From Telopea speciosissima (lineage: Eukaryota > Streptophyta > Magnoliopsida > Proteales > Proteaceae), in NCBI RefSeq assembly GCF_018873765.1, contig NC_057925.1, positions 3,550,927 through 3,614,926 on the forward strand: 64,000 nt of DNA. Reading direction: 5' to 3'. Positions within the stretch are counted from its first letter, which is position 1. Each line of letters opens with the position of its first letter. Of this stretch, positions 11,536-22,692 are shown piece after piece. The notes beneath the pieces are model-generated. The model was not told the DNA's origin and searched no databases. It saw nothing but the letters and a program-made list of their open reading frames with translations. The position numbers were made by a program, and so were the translations under genes.

Positions 11536-12055
11536 AACCAGTTGAAAATTTTAACTCCAATAGCAATATTCCATAAATCAACCAGCAGTAAACTCATCCA
11601 AGACTTGGATGATAGGATTTATCTGAAATTTCAAACTTTGCTGGATTGCATTGCATTTGGTATGTATTTTTGGATTGCATTGCATTATCAGACAATTAAA
11701 ACAAATATTTTTATCACCCAAGAATGCGAAATTGACCTGAAATGCATTTCAAGAATACATACCAAACACAGCCTCAGATTCTAACCAAGTCTGCTATATC
11801 AAACAATCTCGTGATAGGGTTTCATTAGCAATTAGAGGTAGAATGGAGAAGATCAGCCTGTAAAGGACAATGTTTGTAATTTTCTTTCTAGTCAGTATAT
11901 TTTACTTTTCTCATAAAAAACCAAATCGAACTACTATGGGGCAGCTATTAAGAGTGTGATATCTCATCCCCATATCATTTAGCAACCAAGGACATGACTT
12001 AAAAGAGAAGTTGTAGATGGGTTTTTTTTTTAGGTGGGATTGAATTCCATGTCCA
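11536..12055. other. No gene seen
   Basis: 5' side of the FTHFS pseudogene on the minus strand. A degenerate inverted pair (GCATTTGGTATGTATT near 11657 and AATACATACCAAA near 11754) suggests a short MITE. No further FTHFS homology was recognised. Confidence 0.4.
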
Positions 12056-12350
12056 ACTATGTAGTGGGATTTGACTCCTCTACTGCTCAGGGTTGCACCG
12101 CACATCTTGTGGCACGGCACCACAGCTCGTCATGTGGGTGTGCTCTCCTTTAGACGGCCTAGATCGAGCTGAAAATTCAGATTTCAAAATCTAGAAATCT
12201 TCTTGTACATTGCATGTGCACCATGTTTAACTTTGCCAACTCAATCCAGGTTGTCCAAAGGGGAGCTCGCCCAGGTGATGAGTTGCGGTGCCGCGCCATA
12301 AGATGTGCGATGCACCTATGCATCGTAGAGGAGCCCAATCCCTATGTAGT
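12056..12350. mobile_element. Fold-back MITE
   Basis: Inverted arms run from ACTATGTAGTGGGATTTGAC at the left to CCCAATCCCTATGTAGT at the right, with further inward pairing (CCGCACATCTTGTGGCACGG against CCGCGCCATAAGATGTGCG). A related copy lies at about 22446-22692. Non-coding. Confidence 0.7.
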
Positions 12351-12708
12351 GTAAGCTAGCTAGCACCTCGGTGTGTCTCTATCTCTCTCCTCCATTAGTC
12401 AGCTAGTGCATGCTTATGCAGCCTGGTGACATTCTTTTTGCATTTCTCTTTTTAAAGTCATAATAAATTGTGAAAGCGGGTGGTGGGAAGAAACTTCCCA
12501 TATGTCGTGGTTGGAAGCCTTTCCCATAGTTTGTTTTAGCTATCATTTGGTAGTAAGTTCATGTCTAAATTTAATAAATATATTGTCCATGTCAGGCTAA
12601 TAATGCATTGAATTTTGAATTAATAATCTATCTTCTCTGTGCGACAGGAAACATCAAAATTATTTGAAAAGATGGGGACCGTTTTAATAACAAGGGAAGT
12701 AGTTTTAT
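12351..12708. other. No gene seen
   Basis: Short intergenic stretch between two fold-back elements; no coding signal. Confidence 0.4.
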
Positions 12709-12846
12709 GTCCGGGAGTTTGGCCTACGCCAGCATTTCCATGTGTCTATCTCTCTTCTTTTCAAAATAAGGGGACATAAGTGTCTTTTCATATGGGAAGG
12801 AGAGAGATAGACTCATGGGAGTGTTGGTGTAGGCCACACTCCCGGA
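12709..12846. mobile_element. Short hairpin MITE, GGCCTACGCCAGCA family
   Basis: A near-palindromic 138-bp unit opening GTCCGGGAGTTTGGCCTACG and closing GTAGGCCACACTCCCGGAC. The stem also pairs TGTGTCTATCTCTCT with GAGAGAGATAGACTCA. Relatives lie at 29321, 31858 and 59759, and a more distant one at 19137. Confidence 0.75.
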
Positions 12847-13055
12847 CAAAGAACTTTCACCCTAATAACAATGACCATTGTAGATAAAGAAGGAAGTTTC
12901 ATCCATAGTGGGTGGGTCAATAAATTTAACATGTGGCTTATCCAAGAGATTTTCTATTTATCTGACCATCCGAATGACAAATTATTTTGATCACATGCCC
13001 ACAAAAAAAAAAAAGAAAAAAAAAAGAAGGTATGTGAGGAAGTTCATACAATGGA

Positions 13056-13550
13056 CCATAGTTGGAAAATCGGGTTTTGATTGGGACAAGTCGCCCGAGT
13101 AGAATCAAATTTTGAAAAACTTGGTCAAGAGTCATGTAGACTAGGTTAGGATAAAAAATGATGAGACTGGGTCATAAATGGTCCGAGTCAAATAGGAATC
13201 GGTATTTTTACCCGAGTTTAGTCGTTTTTAAAAAAATCATAAAACCAGTTCACTTAGAAACAGAGGACTTAACTAAATAGTAAATCCATAATCTAAAACA
13301 ATAAAAAAACCTCAACTCCTCGACTCCCTTCTCTTGTTCAATGGTATAAACACAAAATGCATTGATATGTGATTGCTTGAATTTTTTTTCCCATATTTTT
13401 CTGTATTTTTATGATGTGTTACCAATTTATACATATTTATTGTATTATAAAATTAAAAAATGTGACTCGTCTTGATCGGGTTTTACAAGGCCGAGTCACC
13501 AAGTTTTTCTAGAAGACGAGTCGAGTAAGAAAACTTGGTTTTCCAACAAT
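13056..13550. mobile_element. hAT-like MITE, copy 1 (CCATAGTTGGAAAA family)
   Basis: 495 bp starting CCATAGTTGGAAAATC and ending GGTTTTCCAACAAT, flanked by ACAATGGA and ACAATGGG (7 of 8 match), which fits an 8-bp hAT duplication. The interior contains GAGTCAAATAGGAATCGGTA and matches copy 2 at 13762 along its length. Non-coding. Confidence 0.75.
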
Positions 13551-13761
13551 ACAATGGGCATGCACAAAGCCTCTTTCCTGATTAATTGAAAGATTAAATA
13601 TTTACTCAATTATAAACATGCACTGGTTTTATAAAATAAAGATAAAAAAACAAGGGATTTTACAAGGGTTACAGACCAAGTTTTCCTTCACCCATTCTAA
13701 AAGAACCATGTGCATCAGTACTGTGGCATGACCAAGGGAGGGAGTAATTTCAATCCCAAAC
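13551..13761. other. Spacer between the two MITE copies
   Basis: About 210 bp of unrelated AT-rich DNA separates the two direct copies, so this is not a simple tandem duplication. Confidence 0.5.
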
Positions 13762-14290
13762 CATAGTTGGAAAACCAGGTTTTAACTGGGGCGAGTTGCC
13801 TGAGTCGAGTCAAAATTTTGAAAAACCTGGTCAAGAGTCGTGTATACTAGGCCAGGGTAAAGAATGACGAGATTGGGTCATAAATCGTCTAAGTCAAATA
13901 ACACTCGGTATTTTTATCCATATTGTGACAAACTCGGCGAGTTTAGTCTTTCTTTTTGTAAAATAAGGTCAGTTCATTTGGAAATTGAGTTGAGCAAAAC
14001 AATAAATCCGTATTCTAAAACAGTAAGAAATCTTCAACTCCGCAACTCCCCTCTTTTGTTCAATGGTATAAACTCAAAATGCATTGATATGTAATTCCTT
14101 GATTTTTTTTCCTGGTTTTTCTATATATATTTTTTCTGTATTTTTCTGATTTTTTGTACTAATTTATACATACTTATTGCATTAAAAAATAAAAAAACAT
14201 GATTTGCCTTGACTGAGTCTGACAAAGACGAGTCACCAAGTTTTTTTTGAAAGAAGAATCTAGTTAAAAAACCTGATTTTCCAACTATGC
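13762..14290. mobile_element. hAT-like MITE, copy 2 (CCATAGTTGGAAAA family)
   Basis: A second full-length copy in the same orientation, with ends CATAGTTGGAAAACCAGG and CCTGATTTTCCAACTATG. It shares with copy 1 the blocks AAACTCAAAATGCATTGATA (ACACAAAATGCATTGATA in copy 1) and CAACTCCGCAACTCCC. It is clearly diverged from copy 1, so the two are independent or old insertions. No clear target duplication was seen. Confidence 0.72.
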
Positions 14291-14713
14291 CCTAGACGAT
14301 AAGAGGAGAGTTGATGATGGAACAAGAATCCCATCACATGGGGCACATCACCCGTGGTGAGGGATTTCTCCTCCCAATGAAAGAAATTTTTTGCTTACAA
14401 ATATTATGTCTCCCATAATAGATTATGTATTATGTGCCAGGAAATTTGCCAACAAAAGTCATTATTATCACATGACGATTTTGACGGGACAAAGGCATGT
14501 TGCATGCATGCTTTTGATGTTTTATCCAACGTTGCGAGTTTGATTGATCTAGTACCGTTGGATGTTGCATCTTTCATGTGTTGAGTTCTCAGGCCTGAAC
14601 TGCAAGGCATCGCAAGATCAAGGCTGTAGAGAATTTTTTTTCAGATAGGATAGGCCTGGGGATGATATCCCAAAAAAACGAAAAGAAAAATGAACCTAAA
14701 AAATAATAGAAAT
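14291..14713. other. 3' side of tRNA-Ala
   Basis: No gene seen. 14460-14610 carries a fragment of the repeat that includes GTTGGATGTTGCAT, related to the 29.5-30 kb fold-back cluster. The minus-strand run TTATTTTTTAGG just past 14714 could serve as the Pol III terminator of the tRNA. Confidence 0.4.
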
Positions 14714-14786
14714 TGGAGATGCGGGGTATCGATCCCCGTACCTCTCGCATGCTAAGCGAGCGCTCTACCATCTGAGCTACATCCCC
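14714..14786 (-). tRNA. tRNA-Ala (AGC)
   Basis: Minus-strand reading begins GGGGATGTAGCTCAGATGG and folds as a full cloverleaf. The 7-bp acceptor stem is GGGGATG/CATCTCC with discriminator A, the D arm contains the A box (TAGCTCAGATGG), the anticodon loop is TTAGCAT (anticodon AGC), and the T arm contains the B box GGATCGATACC. There is no intron and CCA is not encoded, as expected for a nuclear gene. It decodes GCU by direct pairing, and GCC if A34 is inosine-modified. Confidence 0.96.
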
Positions 14787-16209
14787 TTACATATTATTAT
14801 TATAAAAAACATAATTAACAAAATAGAGTATTTTGGTAACCAGTTACCCATTCTAACTCAATCCAGAACGAAACAGCCCACTAGGCAATAATAGCATTAC
14901 TTTACCAGTTTTTTTGAAATCCCTTCCTCTATAAACAACCCATTTGGAGGCTTCCGATCTAGGTTCAAATAAGTTGAATCGGCAATGGGATCAGCTTCTA
15001 TCAATTCTAATTCAACTAGAATTGCTCAAGAATCAGCTTGATACATATAAGATCAACTCTCCAATAAATGGACGTCACATGGTAAGGATTCAAGTCCAAA
15101 GCCACATAAGCAAGTCCACACATGATTGGTTTGAGATCACAAGGAAGCCCTTATGACCAAGATTCCCCACGCCAAATGTATGATTGGAACTTTCCATTTG
15201 GCCAGCCAATGTGGGACTCTCCACAATGCCAGTTACAAATCAGCTCAATGGTTCCCCGCTCAGATCTCCCACCTAAACTCTAAAGTATGTGTTTCACATG
15301 AACTAAGGACTACATGGACCTTTGAGGCTTACATGACCTCAAGACATTCTTTCCTCGTCCTATAAATTGAACTATAGTGGTCGAAGCACACAAGTGAAGT
15401 CGTACAATCTTAAGCCTACTATTTCTTGGCTTTCCATGCATGTGCAGGTTCACGTCAGGAGGATCTCAGCTGCAACACAACCTAATCCTAGAAATCTAGT
15501 ATGAATACTATAGAATCGAATTGGCTGGATCTGATTTTTATCGACTCTCGACTTAAATAATCAACCCAATTGTTGGGTTTAGGTTGATTCTCGTCAGATC
15601 GGAATAAAATTAGAAAGAGGCTAATTCCATTTACTTGAACCTTGGCTAACATAGCAGGAAACAGATCCTCTCTAGCGATGTACACAATCCACACGCCAAC
15701 ATACATCCCAATGTGGATTGTGCCAGTCTATCTATTGGATGTGGGTTGGACACCTTCGCACGGCTGGAAAAGATCCAAATCCAACATAACATATAGATTA
15801 TTGGATATAAAGAAAAAATTCTTTGAACCATCGGGCATCTTTTCTTCTTCACATGAAATGACCTCGCTGCCTTCCTACCAAGAATACCGTTTTATCTCAC
15901 CTAATTGGTGTGATCCTCTATGAGGATATTCATGGGGCTCTTGTGGCCTTGAATGCGGGCCCATTTCCCATTGTCATTTTCTTCTTTCCCCATTCTCGTC
16001 TCTCAGATAAGGTTATCTCCGTGTGTAAGAAAGAAAAAAAAACCAAATTCCCTGCTTAATCTCAACCTGAAATTCAATCCTGTCCAATGTGAGTTACAAT
16101 TTCGAGTTTTGATCAGTTGTAATGCTTCTCTTGGGGTTTCTCGGTGAAACATCATCAGCTTAAAACAATTCATTTTAGAGAGGGAGAGAGAGAGAGAGAG
16201 AGAGAGAAG
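14787..16209. other. Upstream region of the thioredoxin gene
   Basis: No independent gene seen. 15790-15910 carries the dispersed CACATGAAATGACC repeat. The last 200 bp (GAGA tract from about 16182, CT-rich stretches) look like the promoter and 5' UTR of the gene starting at 16210. Confidence 0.4.
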
Positions 16210-18397
16210 ATGTCAGTTTTAGCTTTGAATTCTCAGATTCTATATAGAGAGAGATATCAGAGAGATCAACAACAACAACAGCAACAGTCATCAAGTAACG
16301 GAGGCTGTTCAGTGTCTGTAAATGGGTTGGGTTTCACGTTTTCGTCATCTTTCGGGAACGATATTAAGCAGAGAGAGTGGGGAAGGAAATGGAGGAGATC
16401 AGAATTGAAGGCGGAAGCGTTTTGGCAAGATGTGTCGGAACCCAATGTCGTCGAGATGGAACACATTGCAGACAATGATCAACTCGATCAGATTCTCCTC
16501 CAAGCCCAACAGCTTTCCCAACCCATCATCATCCACTGGTCTCTCTCTCTCTCTCTGAACTTCTAATTCTTGGGTTGTTAACCTCCAAATTGAGTTCATG
16601 GCAGGGTTATATATTTGACGGTTTTATTGTTTTCTGTAATTTGGTTCGTCAAGGATGGCTGCTTGGTGCCGGAAATGCATCTATCTGAAGCCAAAACTGG
16701 AGAAATTGGCAGCAGAGTATGATGAGAGGAAAGCCCATCTCTCTCTCTCTCTCTTGAAATTAAACATTCTTTTTAACTAGGGAATGTTATCGGTGGTGAT
16801 TGGTGAAGCTGATCTCAATGGATTTTTATTCTCTCAAGTGCAGTGCATTGAAAAGTGGCCACGGCATTGGGGAGGATAAAAATTCAATGCACAAGTGAGG
16901 TGCACTGTCTGATGCATTTTAAAGGTGCATTGACACTTGAGAGAATGAAAATTCAATCTCAACTTAATCCAAGAAGTATTAATGATTCTTCCTCAATATG
17001 GATAATCCCCTTGCCATTGAGTGGGCTAAGGGAGTGGGGGCAAGAGCCCCCGAATTAGATTTTTTAGAGTAGTTTATGCTGGGGGGGGGGGGATAGTATT
17101 ATACTAAGGGTGTCAATCGCTTCAGTTTCGGTCATTCGGTTCGGTTTCATGCCTTGATGGTGTGAATAAAAATTGAACTGAGAACGAGTCGGTTCTGGAA
17201 GTGGAAACTGAAACCGAACCTTCTTGGTTCGATTCGGTTATGGTTCTGATTCGATTTTTCAATACGGGTCTAATACGATTCCAATTCGATTATCCAATAC
17301 GATTCCATTCTACTAGGCTGTCTTGTCTTGTTGTGTTCTCAAGAAACTCCATTTATATAAATAAAATGCTCACAAAACCTTATATTCATAAATAAATAAA
17401 AATCCCAAATGGGGTTCTCTACTTTCAGATCTTATATTGCTTATCCATCAATAAAGTCAGAGAAATACATCAAAATTATAGTTCCAAAAGGAAAGACAAC
17501 ACCATAAATAGAAAAAAAGATACAGGATTTTGGATTTAAGTGTGGTATTCGGTTCAAACGACAATTTTTGAACTAAAATCGAAACCGAACCAAATTCAAT
17601 GCTCATATACCAGAACCAAAATTGAACCGAATAAATTTGATTCGGTTCGATTAAATCAGCTCGGTATTTAGTATTCGGTTTATTTTGACACCCTTATTTT
17701 ATACTTTTGAAGATTAGGGTTTCTTTATATTGCACTGCATGAGACTATATATATATAGGGATTATCTCGTAAAGAGATGTGTGAGGGTTTTGTAATTTCT
17801 TTATTATAATAGTGGAAGCTTTGACCACAGACATAGCCTATATTGGGTAAACCACGTAAATCCTTGTGTTAAAATGTAGATAGTTGATTCAACTATATAT
17901 TGTTTAATTTGTTGCTTTTTTGGTTATAAGGAGCTTATATTGTTTAATTTGTTTCGTTAACACAGGATCAAATTCTATTATGTGGATGTCAACAAAGTCC
18001 CTCAAGCTCTTGTGAAGCGTGGAAACATATCTGTAAGTGAAGTTACAGCCTTTGATCTTTGTTATGCTTATTGGCATTGTTCTCTCTCTCTCTTGTTTTA
18101 GATTATAACATGTTTATTTTTCATTTTTTCCCCTTTATTTCTCTCCCTTGCTCAGAAAATGCCAACAATTCAGGTTAGTAAATCTCTTGATGTTTGATAA
18201 GATTTTCTTTGAATTTCATTCACTAGAATACATGAACATGAAAGAGAAAAGTGAATAAATTAAAGAATTGAAGGGAGTGGGATGGAATGGAATTGCAGTT
18301 ATGGAAAGATGGAGAGATGAAGGAAGAGGTTATTGGTGGACACAAGGCATGGTTGGTGATTGATGAAGTCAGAGAGATGATTCGGAAATATGTGTAA
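16210..18397 (+). CDS. Chloroplast thioredoxin-like protein, WCRKC type
   Basis: Five exons: 16210-16538, 16654-16728, 17966-18032, 18156-18173 and 18299-18397, giving 195 residues. The active site WCRKC (residues 114-118) replaces the usual WCGPC and identifies the plant WCRKC thioredoxin family (thioredoxin-like 3, Arabidopsis WCRKC1/2). The fold is supported by IIIHWMAAW before the site, [20 protein letters not shown] after it, and KMPTIQ with the cis-proline at about residue 160. The roughly 70-residue N-terminus is rich in Ser, Gln and Arg with few acidic residues, compatible with a plastid transit peptide; family members act in the stroma as disulfide reductants. The 18-nt exon encodes only KMPTIQ. 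All splice sites are GT-AG except exon 2, which is followed by GAAAGC. ATG 16210 follows a (GA)n 5' UTR tract and gives the family's usual length. Intron 2 holds two MITEs. Confidence 0.88.
16812..16962. mobile_element. Small MITE in thioredoxin intron 2
   Basis: Inverted arms TTTTTATTCTCTCAAGTG and CACTTGAGAGAATGAAAA are about 150 bp apart, with GCAGTGCATTG / GGTGCATTGA also mirrored inward. Non-coding. It lies 90 bp into the intron whose 5' splice site is atypical. Confidence 0.6.
17105..17696. mobile_element. hAT-type MITE in thioredoxin intron 2
   Basis: 592 bp starting TAAGGGTGTCAATCG and ending TTTTGACACCCTTA, flanked by TATTATAC and TTTTATAC (7 of 8). The interior is dominated by GGTTCGGTTT / AACCGAACC words. 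It is the same family as 52734-53247. Non-coding. Confidence 0.85.
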
Positions 18398-19136
18398 ATG
18401 GGTAACACTGTTTGCTTTCTTCTCTCCTATATATCTTCTTTGTAATTATTAATTCATTCAACCAATGTGTGTATATATGTATATTAATTCTATATAAAGT
18501 GAGTGTTTTTCTTTTGTTGGAAATAAGACAAATAAGTGCTAATATGTTCCACTAAACATATAAAGGGAAAAGATTCTCTGGACCGCTGTCAAGGGAGGAA
18601 AGGCTGACACGCTAACTCTCTATTACTCTATGTCTCTATCTATCTCCTTATCATATGAAATGATCTCGCTGTGCTCATATATATATATGAAACTGTTCCC
18701 CCAAACCTCATTGGTACACTCCTCTCTACTGTTTTCTCTCCCATATAAATGGGAAGAGGAAAGCAACATGTTAATAACAAGGATATTATTCTAAGTTTTG
18801 TTGTTTTTTTTTTTTTTTTTTTTTGGGTGGGGTGGGGGGGGGGGGGAGAGGGGAGCTTCTCTATGGGAGAACGTGGCCCCTACATGCACATGGGGCCTGA
18901 TGAGAATACGCACAAAAAAATCTTGGTGGGCGAGAATTATGCTTTCCATAGGGAGTCGGGCAGTCATTTCGTTCCCCACTGTGTCTAAGCGTGGGCAATA
19001 CACTCTCCCCCCCTCCCCCCACCAAACTTTTCTCCCTTTTTTTTTAATAAAAAGGTTTTTTCTTCTGGAATTCGTCCAATTGTATTTAAACATTATTTAT
19101 GATTCATTCAAAATATTTTTATTGGGAAAAGGCTAA
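18398..19136. other. Downstream of the thioredoxin gene
   Basis: 3' UTR and intergenic DNA. 18560-18690 is another copy of the TCTCTGGACCGC / CATATGAAATGATC dispersed repeat. 18805-19035 has a T-run, a G-run and a hairpin remnant carrying CACTGTGTCTAAGCG. No gene. Confidence 0.4.
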
Positions 19137-19262
19137 GTATGCTAGCAGTGTACCTTATGCTAGCACCCTATGTGTCTATCTCTCTTCCTCCCTTTGAGAG
19201 GGTAAGAGAGTCATTTCAAAGGGTGGAAGAGAGAGATTGACACAGGGTGCTAGCATACCCAT
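19137..19262. mobile_element. Short hairpin MITE
   Basis: Palindromic unit with stem CTATGTGTCTATCTCTCTTCC against GGAAGAGAGAGATTGACACA and outer TATGCTAGCACCC / GGGTGCTAGCATA. It resembles the 12709 family in the TCTATCTCTC stem but differs in the outer arms. Confidence 0.65.
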
Positions 19263-20410
19263 CCCTCTCCCATTTTTATTTTTTCATGTTAAGGGAAAAG
19301 TATATTCATCATGTAATCAAGCATGGTTATTCATATTTGTAAGTTGTAACTATCGATATGGACTATATAAGACAAATGATAATTATGTAATTTGATGTAT
19401 GAAATTGTATCATGGAAAAGAATAGCCAACTTCACACAATCCTCTCACACTCTCTTTCTCCACCCTAACATGTGGGGACTGTGTGGTACCCCATCTGCGC
19501 TCCCATTGTCCTGGTGTAATATTCCATTCTATACCGGAATCTAATAGCTTCCATATCAAATTTTAAAATTAGGTGCATAATATCATACTCCCCTGTACAA
19601 TAAGAAGATTGGCCTCTTTACATGTACGAAAAAGGCAAAATCAGCATAGTTTCAGTCTCAATGTAATCAATCACTAATACACATACCAATTAATTCATTC
19701 ACAATTTTGGAGTCATCGTGTAACGATGACTTCCTTAAAAAAGAATGGGAAAAAGATTGCAATGCTGTTGACAAAGTACTCCCTCTCGAGTCTGGATACG
19801 GTCCCCATCCGGGACCATGGGGACAGATCTGGACTCTCCATGTGGTGTGAGACTCACCTCTAGGGACCGTGGGGACAGATTCTATGCATTGCCATTGATG
19901 TGGCATAGGAGATTCCTCGCCCCCCCCCCCGGTAGCATGTTAAAAGGCAGGGTTTCAGGAATTGGCGAATCGAAACAGGAAAAGCCCGATTCAGGGGCAA
20001 TCACAAATCCAGATTTGTGACGATTCAATATGGCCAATTCCTATAAAATATTCCTCTGATCTGCTGATTCTAGGGCTCTTTCAGACCAATTCAAGCCGAT
20101 TCTAAATCGAATTGGATCAAAATCGACACTGACTGCTTTCGTCACTGATTATGCATTTTAAAACCTTGACAGCACTGTGCCCAAGTAGAAAAAAGTAATT
20201 GAACTATGAATTTTTCCAATAATCAGAGAGGGAGTGACAATGGTTGTTCTTGGAGAAGATGTTGAATTGTAGAGCATGGACTAGACTAGGGCTTGAATCC
20301 AGGGTTTAAAAACACAGTGTCGGGGTCTAGACTGGTCCTGGCCAATTCCGATCTGATCATATTGGAATCAACCTGGATCAGTTAGCATTCAACATCAGAA
20401 TCGATGTTTT
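19263..20410. other. No gene seen
   Basis: Intergenic. 19930-20170 and 20296-20400 contain degenerate members of the AATTCCGATCTGATC / CAGGGTTTTAA class; a C-run sits near 19920. Confidence 0.4.
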
Positions 20411-22275
20411 AGGCTATCTTTGGTATAGTTTTTATTTTTGATTTTTGCTTTAAAAAACGTTTTTGGTTGTGTTTGGTATCGTTTATGGAGCCTGTTTCTA
20501 TTTATAAAAGATTGAAAAAAATCAAAAACCAAAAACGACTCTTAACCCATTTTTGTGTTTTGGCCAAAAGCTATTTTTGTTCTATTTATTCGCTCAATGT
20601 TAATGAACATATGCTTATATGTCACAAAAGTGGGGGTAAAAACGTCATTCGGTTTGGTATTAGAAAGTCAAACCGCAGTGCCCCTCTCTTCTTCTTATTC
20701 TTCTTCGTCTTCTTCTCACCATCTTCCCTGCAACCATTCCCTACTCATCGGCTCCCCACCCCTTCCCCTTCAACCCCCCCCCCCCCCCCCAATTCATTCT
20801 CCCTCCCCCACAAATATCCTATCTTCCTCTCCCGCCTCAACCCCTGCAACCCCCCCAATCTCCCATTTTCTTCTTCCTGTCTCCTTTCACTTCTCCTCCT
20901 TCGTTCCTGGGTTGCAGAGAAAACGAAGACCGAATCTATTACTCCTGCTTCGTTCCTGGGTTGCAGAGAAAACGGAGACCAGATCTGTTACTCCCAATCC
21001 GACTCAGCTCCTCGTACGAGGAGGAGGGAGAGGACTCTCCTTGCACGGTAATGACTTGATATGTGGCTCATACAAAACCTGAAACCCACTATGGAAACGC
21101 ACTCTTGTGCTTTGTTGTTGTTCTTTATTTTTTTAACATTCAATTCCATCTTTTTGTTCTTCCCTCATCTTCTTTCTTTAAAAAAAAAAAAAAAACTTCT
21201 TCTTTCCCGCACTTGCAACCTCAGTCTCTCTCTCCTTCTCTGTATCACGCACACACCATACCCCATCCATTCTCTTCCCGTCTGTATCTTCCTCACGCCC
21301 CCAACCAACATGTGATTTCCTCTCCCTTCCTATATAGAACAGACCCTTGTACTTTGATGAAGAAAAAAGAGATTGACAGAGAAGAGATGATTAGGAAGAT
21401 GAGAAGTTCCTTGGGATGAAGCTACCAGGAGAACAAACCAGAATTACCATTAAGAAACGAATCAGATTTGCCATTAAGAAACGCTCAACGAAAACCTCGA
21501 TCTGAAATTGGGAACAGATCATCATCCAGAGAAAAGAAAAGAATGGGTTCTGAAAAGAAAAGTTGGGTTCTGAAAAGAAAAGTTTCTTTCTTTCTAACTT
21601 TCAAACAAAAAGCTAAAAATTTGGAGAGAAATTATATTCAAGATGGATAAACAGCATTACAACGTAACGAAATCTAACATTTTGTTTGAGTTTTGAAGAT
21701 TCTTATCCGGACCCTTCCTAATTTGTCCAGCCTTAAAGAATGACTTGGGTTTGGAATTTTGGAAGCCATGGATGGGGCGGTGGTCAAAGAAAAAGAAGAG
21801 GAAGTCAAAAAATTAAATACAAAAAAAGCGATACAAACTGATTGGGTGATTTTACGGTGGAAAAATAAATAAATTAGAGGGAGGGAGAGAGAGAGATGAA
21901 CACCACAACTGCAGTACTCCATTCTCATAAATCCCTCATCTCGGGTCTCTATTCACTCCATCATCAATGTTCTACTGTACAAATCCATCTTTGATCCATT
22001 CATCCATGAATATGATTTTTATGCTTTGCAATTTAACTCAAAGGGTTTGGAAAGTTGAAAGAATTATAAAGAAGGTGGGTGAAGGAAACATCTCTTAACC
22101 CTTTTTTTCAAAAAACCATTTTGTACATAGGGATACCAAACCAATTTCTTCAAAAAAAATCATTTTATGTCTATTGGTTACCAAATCATTTTTATGTTTT
22201 GATCAAAAATAATTTTCATTAATGATTTATATTAAATTGATAAAAATAAAAAATAAAATGCTACCAAAGATACCA
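20411..22275. mobile_element. Possible non-autonomous TIR element, about 1.9 kb
   Basis: The left end carries TATCTTTGGTATAGTTTTTA and the right end its approximate reverse (TAAAATGCTACCAAAGATA), both AT-rich and imperfect. The left part (20460-20660) has TTTTTGGTTGTGTTTGGTAT words often seen at hAT-MITE ends. The interior is a long pyrimidine-rich, proline/serine-coding-looking stretch (20680-21330) with a C-run and a direct 49-bp tandem repeat at 20899-20996. I see no transposase and no clear target duplication. It may be two separate insertions rather than one element. Confidence 0.35.
20899..20996. repeat. 49-bp tandem duplication
   Basis: The phrase CGTTCCTGGGTTGCAGAGAA starts at 20902 and again at 20951, with most of the intervening sequence also repeated. 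Confidence 0.85.
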
Positions 22276-22445
22276 TTAATAGCTTAATCCTAGTTTTCAT
22301 ACAAATATTGGCCGAATCAGATTGCTGGAATCGAGATTGGCCTCCGCTAATTCTAATCCAGATTAACAAATACGGCCAATCTGATCCTGATTCTTAAAAC
22401 CCTATTTAAACATCCCCACATTCTTTGATATCTCTCAAGAGATGC

Positions 22446-22692
22446 CGCTGTGCTGCTGGGATCCGACCCCTCTGCAGCGTGGGGTGCTCTATAGATCTTA
22501 TGGTGCGACACAAAACTCACCACATGGACAAACTCTCATTTGGATGGTGTGGATCGAACTGTAAATACAGATTTCAAAATTAAGCAATCATGTCCAACGT
22601 GCCGAGCTCGATCTATGCCATCCATATGGCGAGCTCTGGTGCCACGCCACAAGATCTGTAGTACAGGGGTACGCTACAGAGCCGTCTAATTC
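22446..22692. mobile_element. Fold-back MITE related to 12056-12350
   Basis: Shares ordered blocks with the copy at 12056: a GCTCTA..ATCTTATGGTGCGACAC block, GTGTGGATCGAACTG, CAGATTTCAAAAT, and GGTGCCACGCCACAAGATCTG. The arms are more decayed. Confidence 0.6.

Noticed and set aside
18798-19136. 112-codon frame through T- and G-runs
   Set aside because: Created by homopolymers and a hairpin repeat.
20467-21082. Two overlapping Pro/Ser-rich frames of 175-194 codons
   Set aside because: Composition follows the pyrimidine tract and C-run; no domain, no splice context, and a tandem repeat interrupts them.
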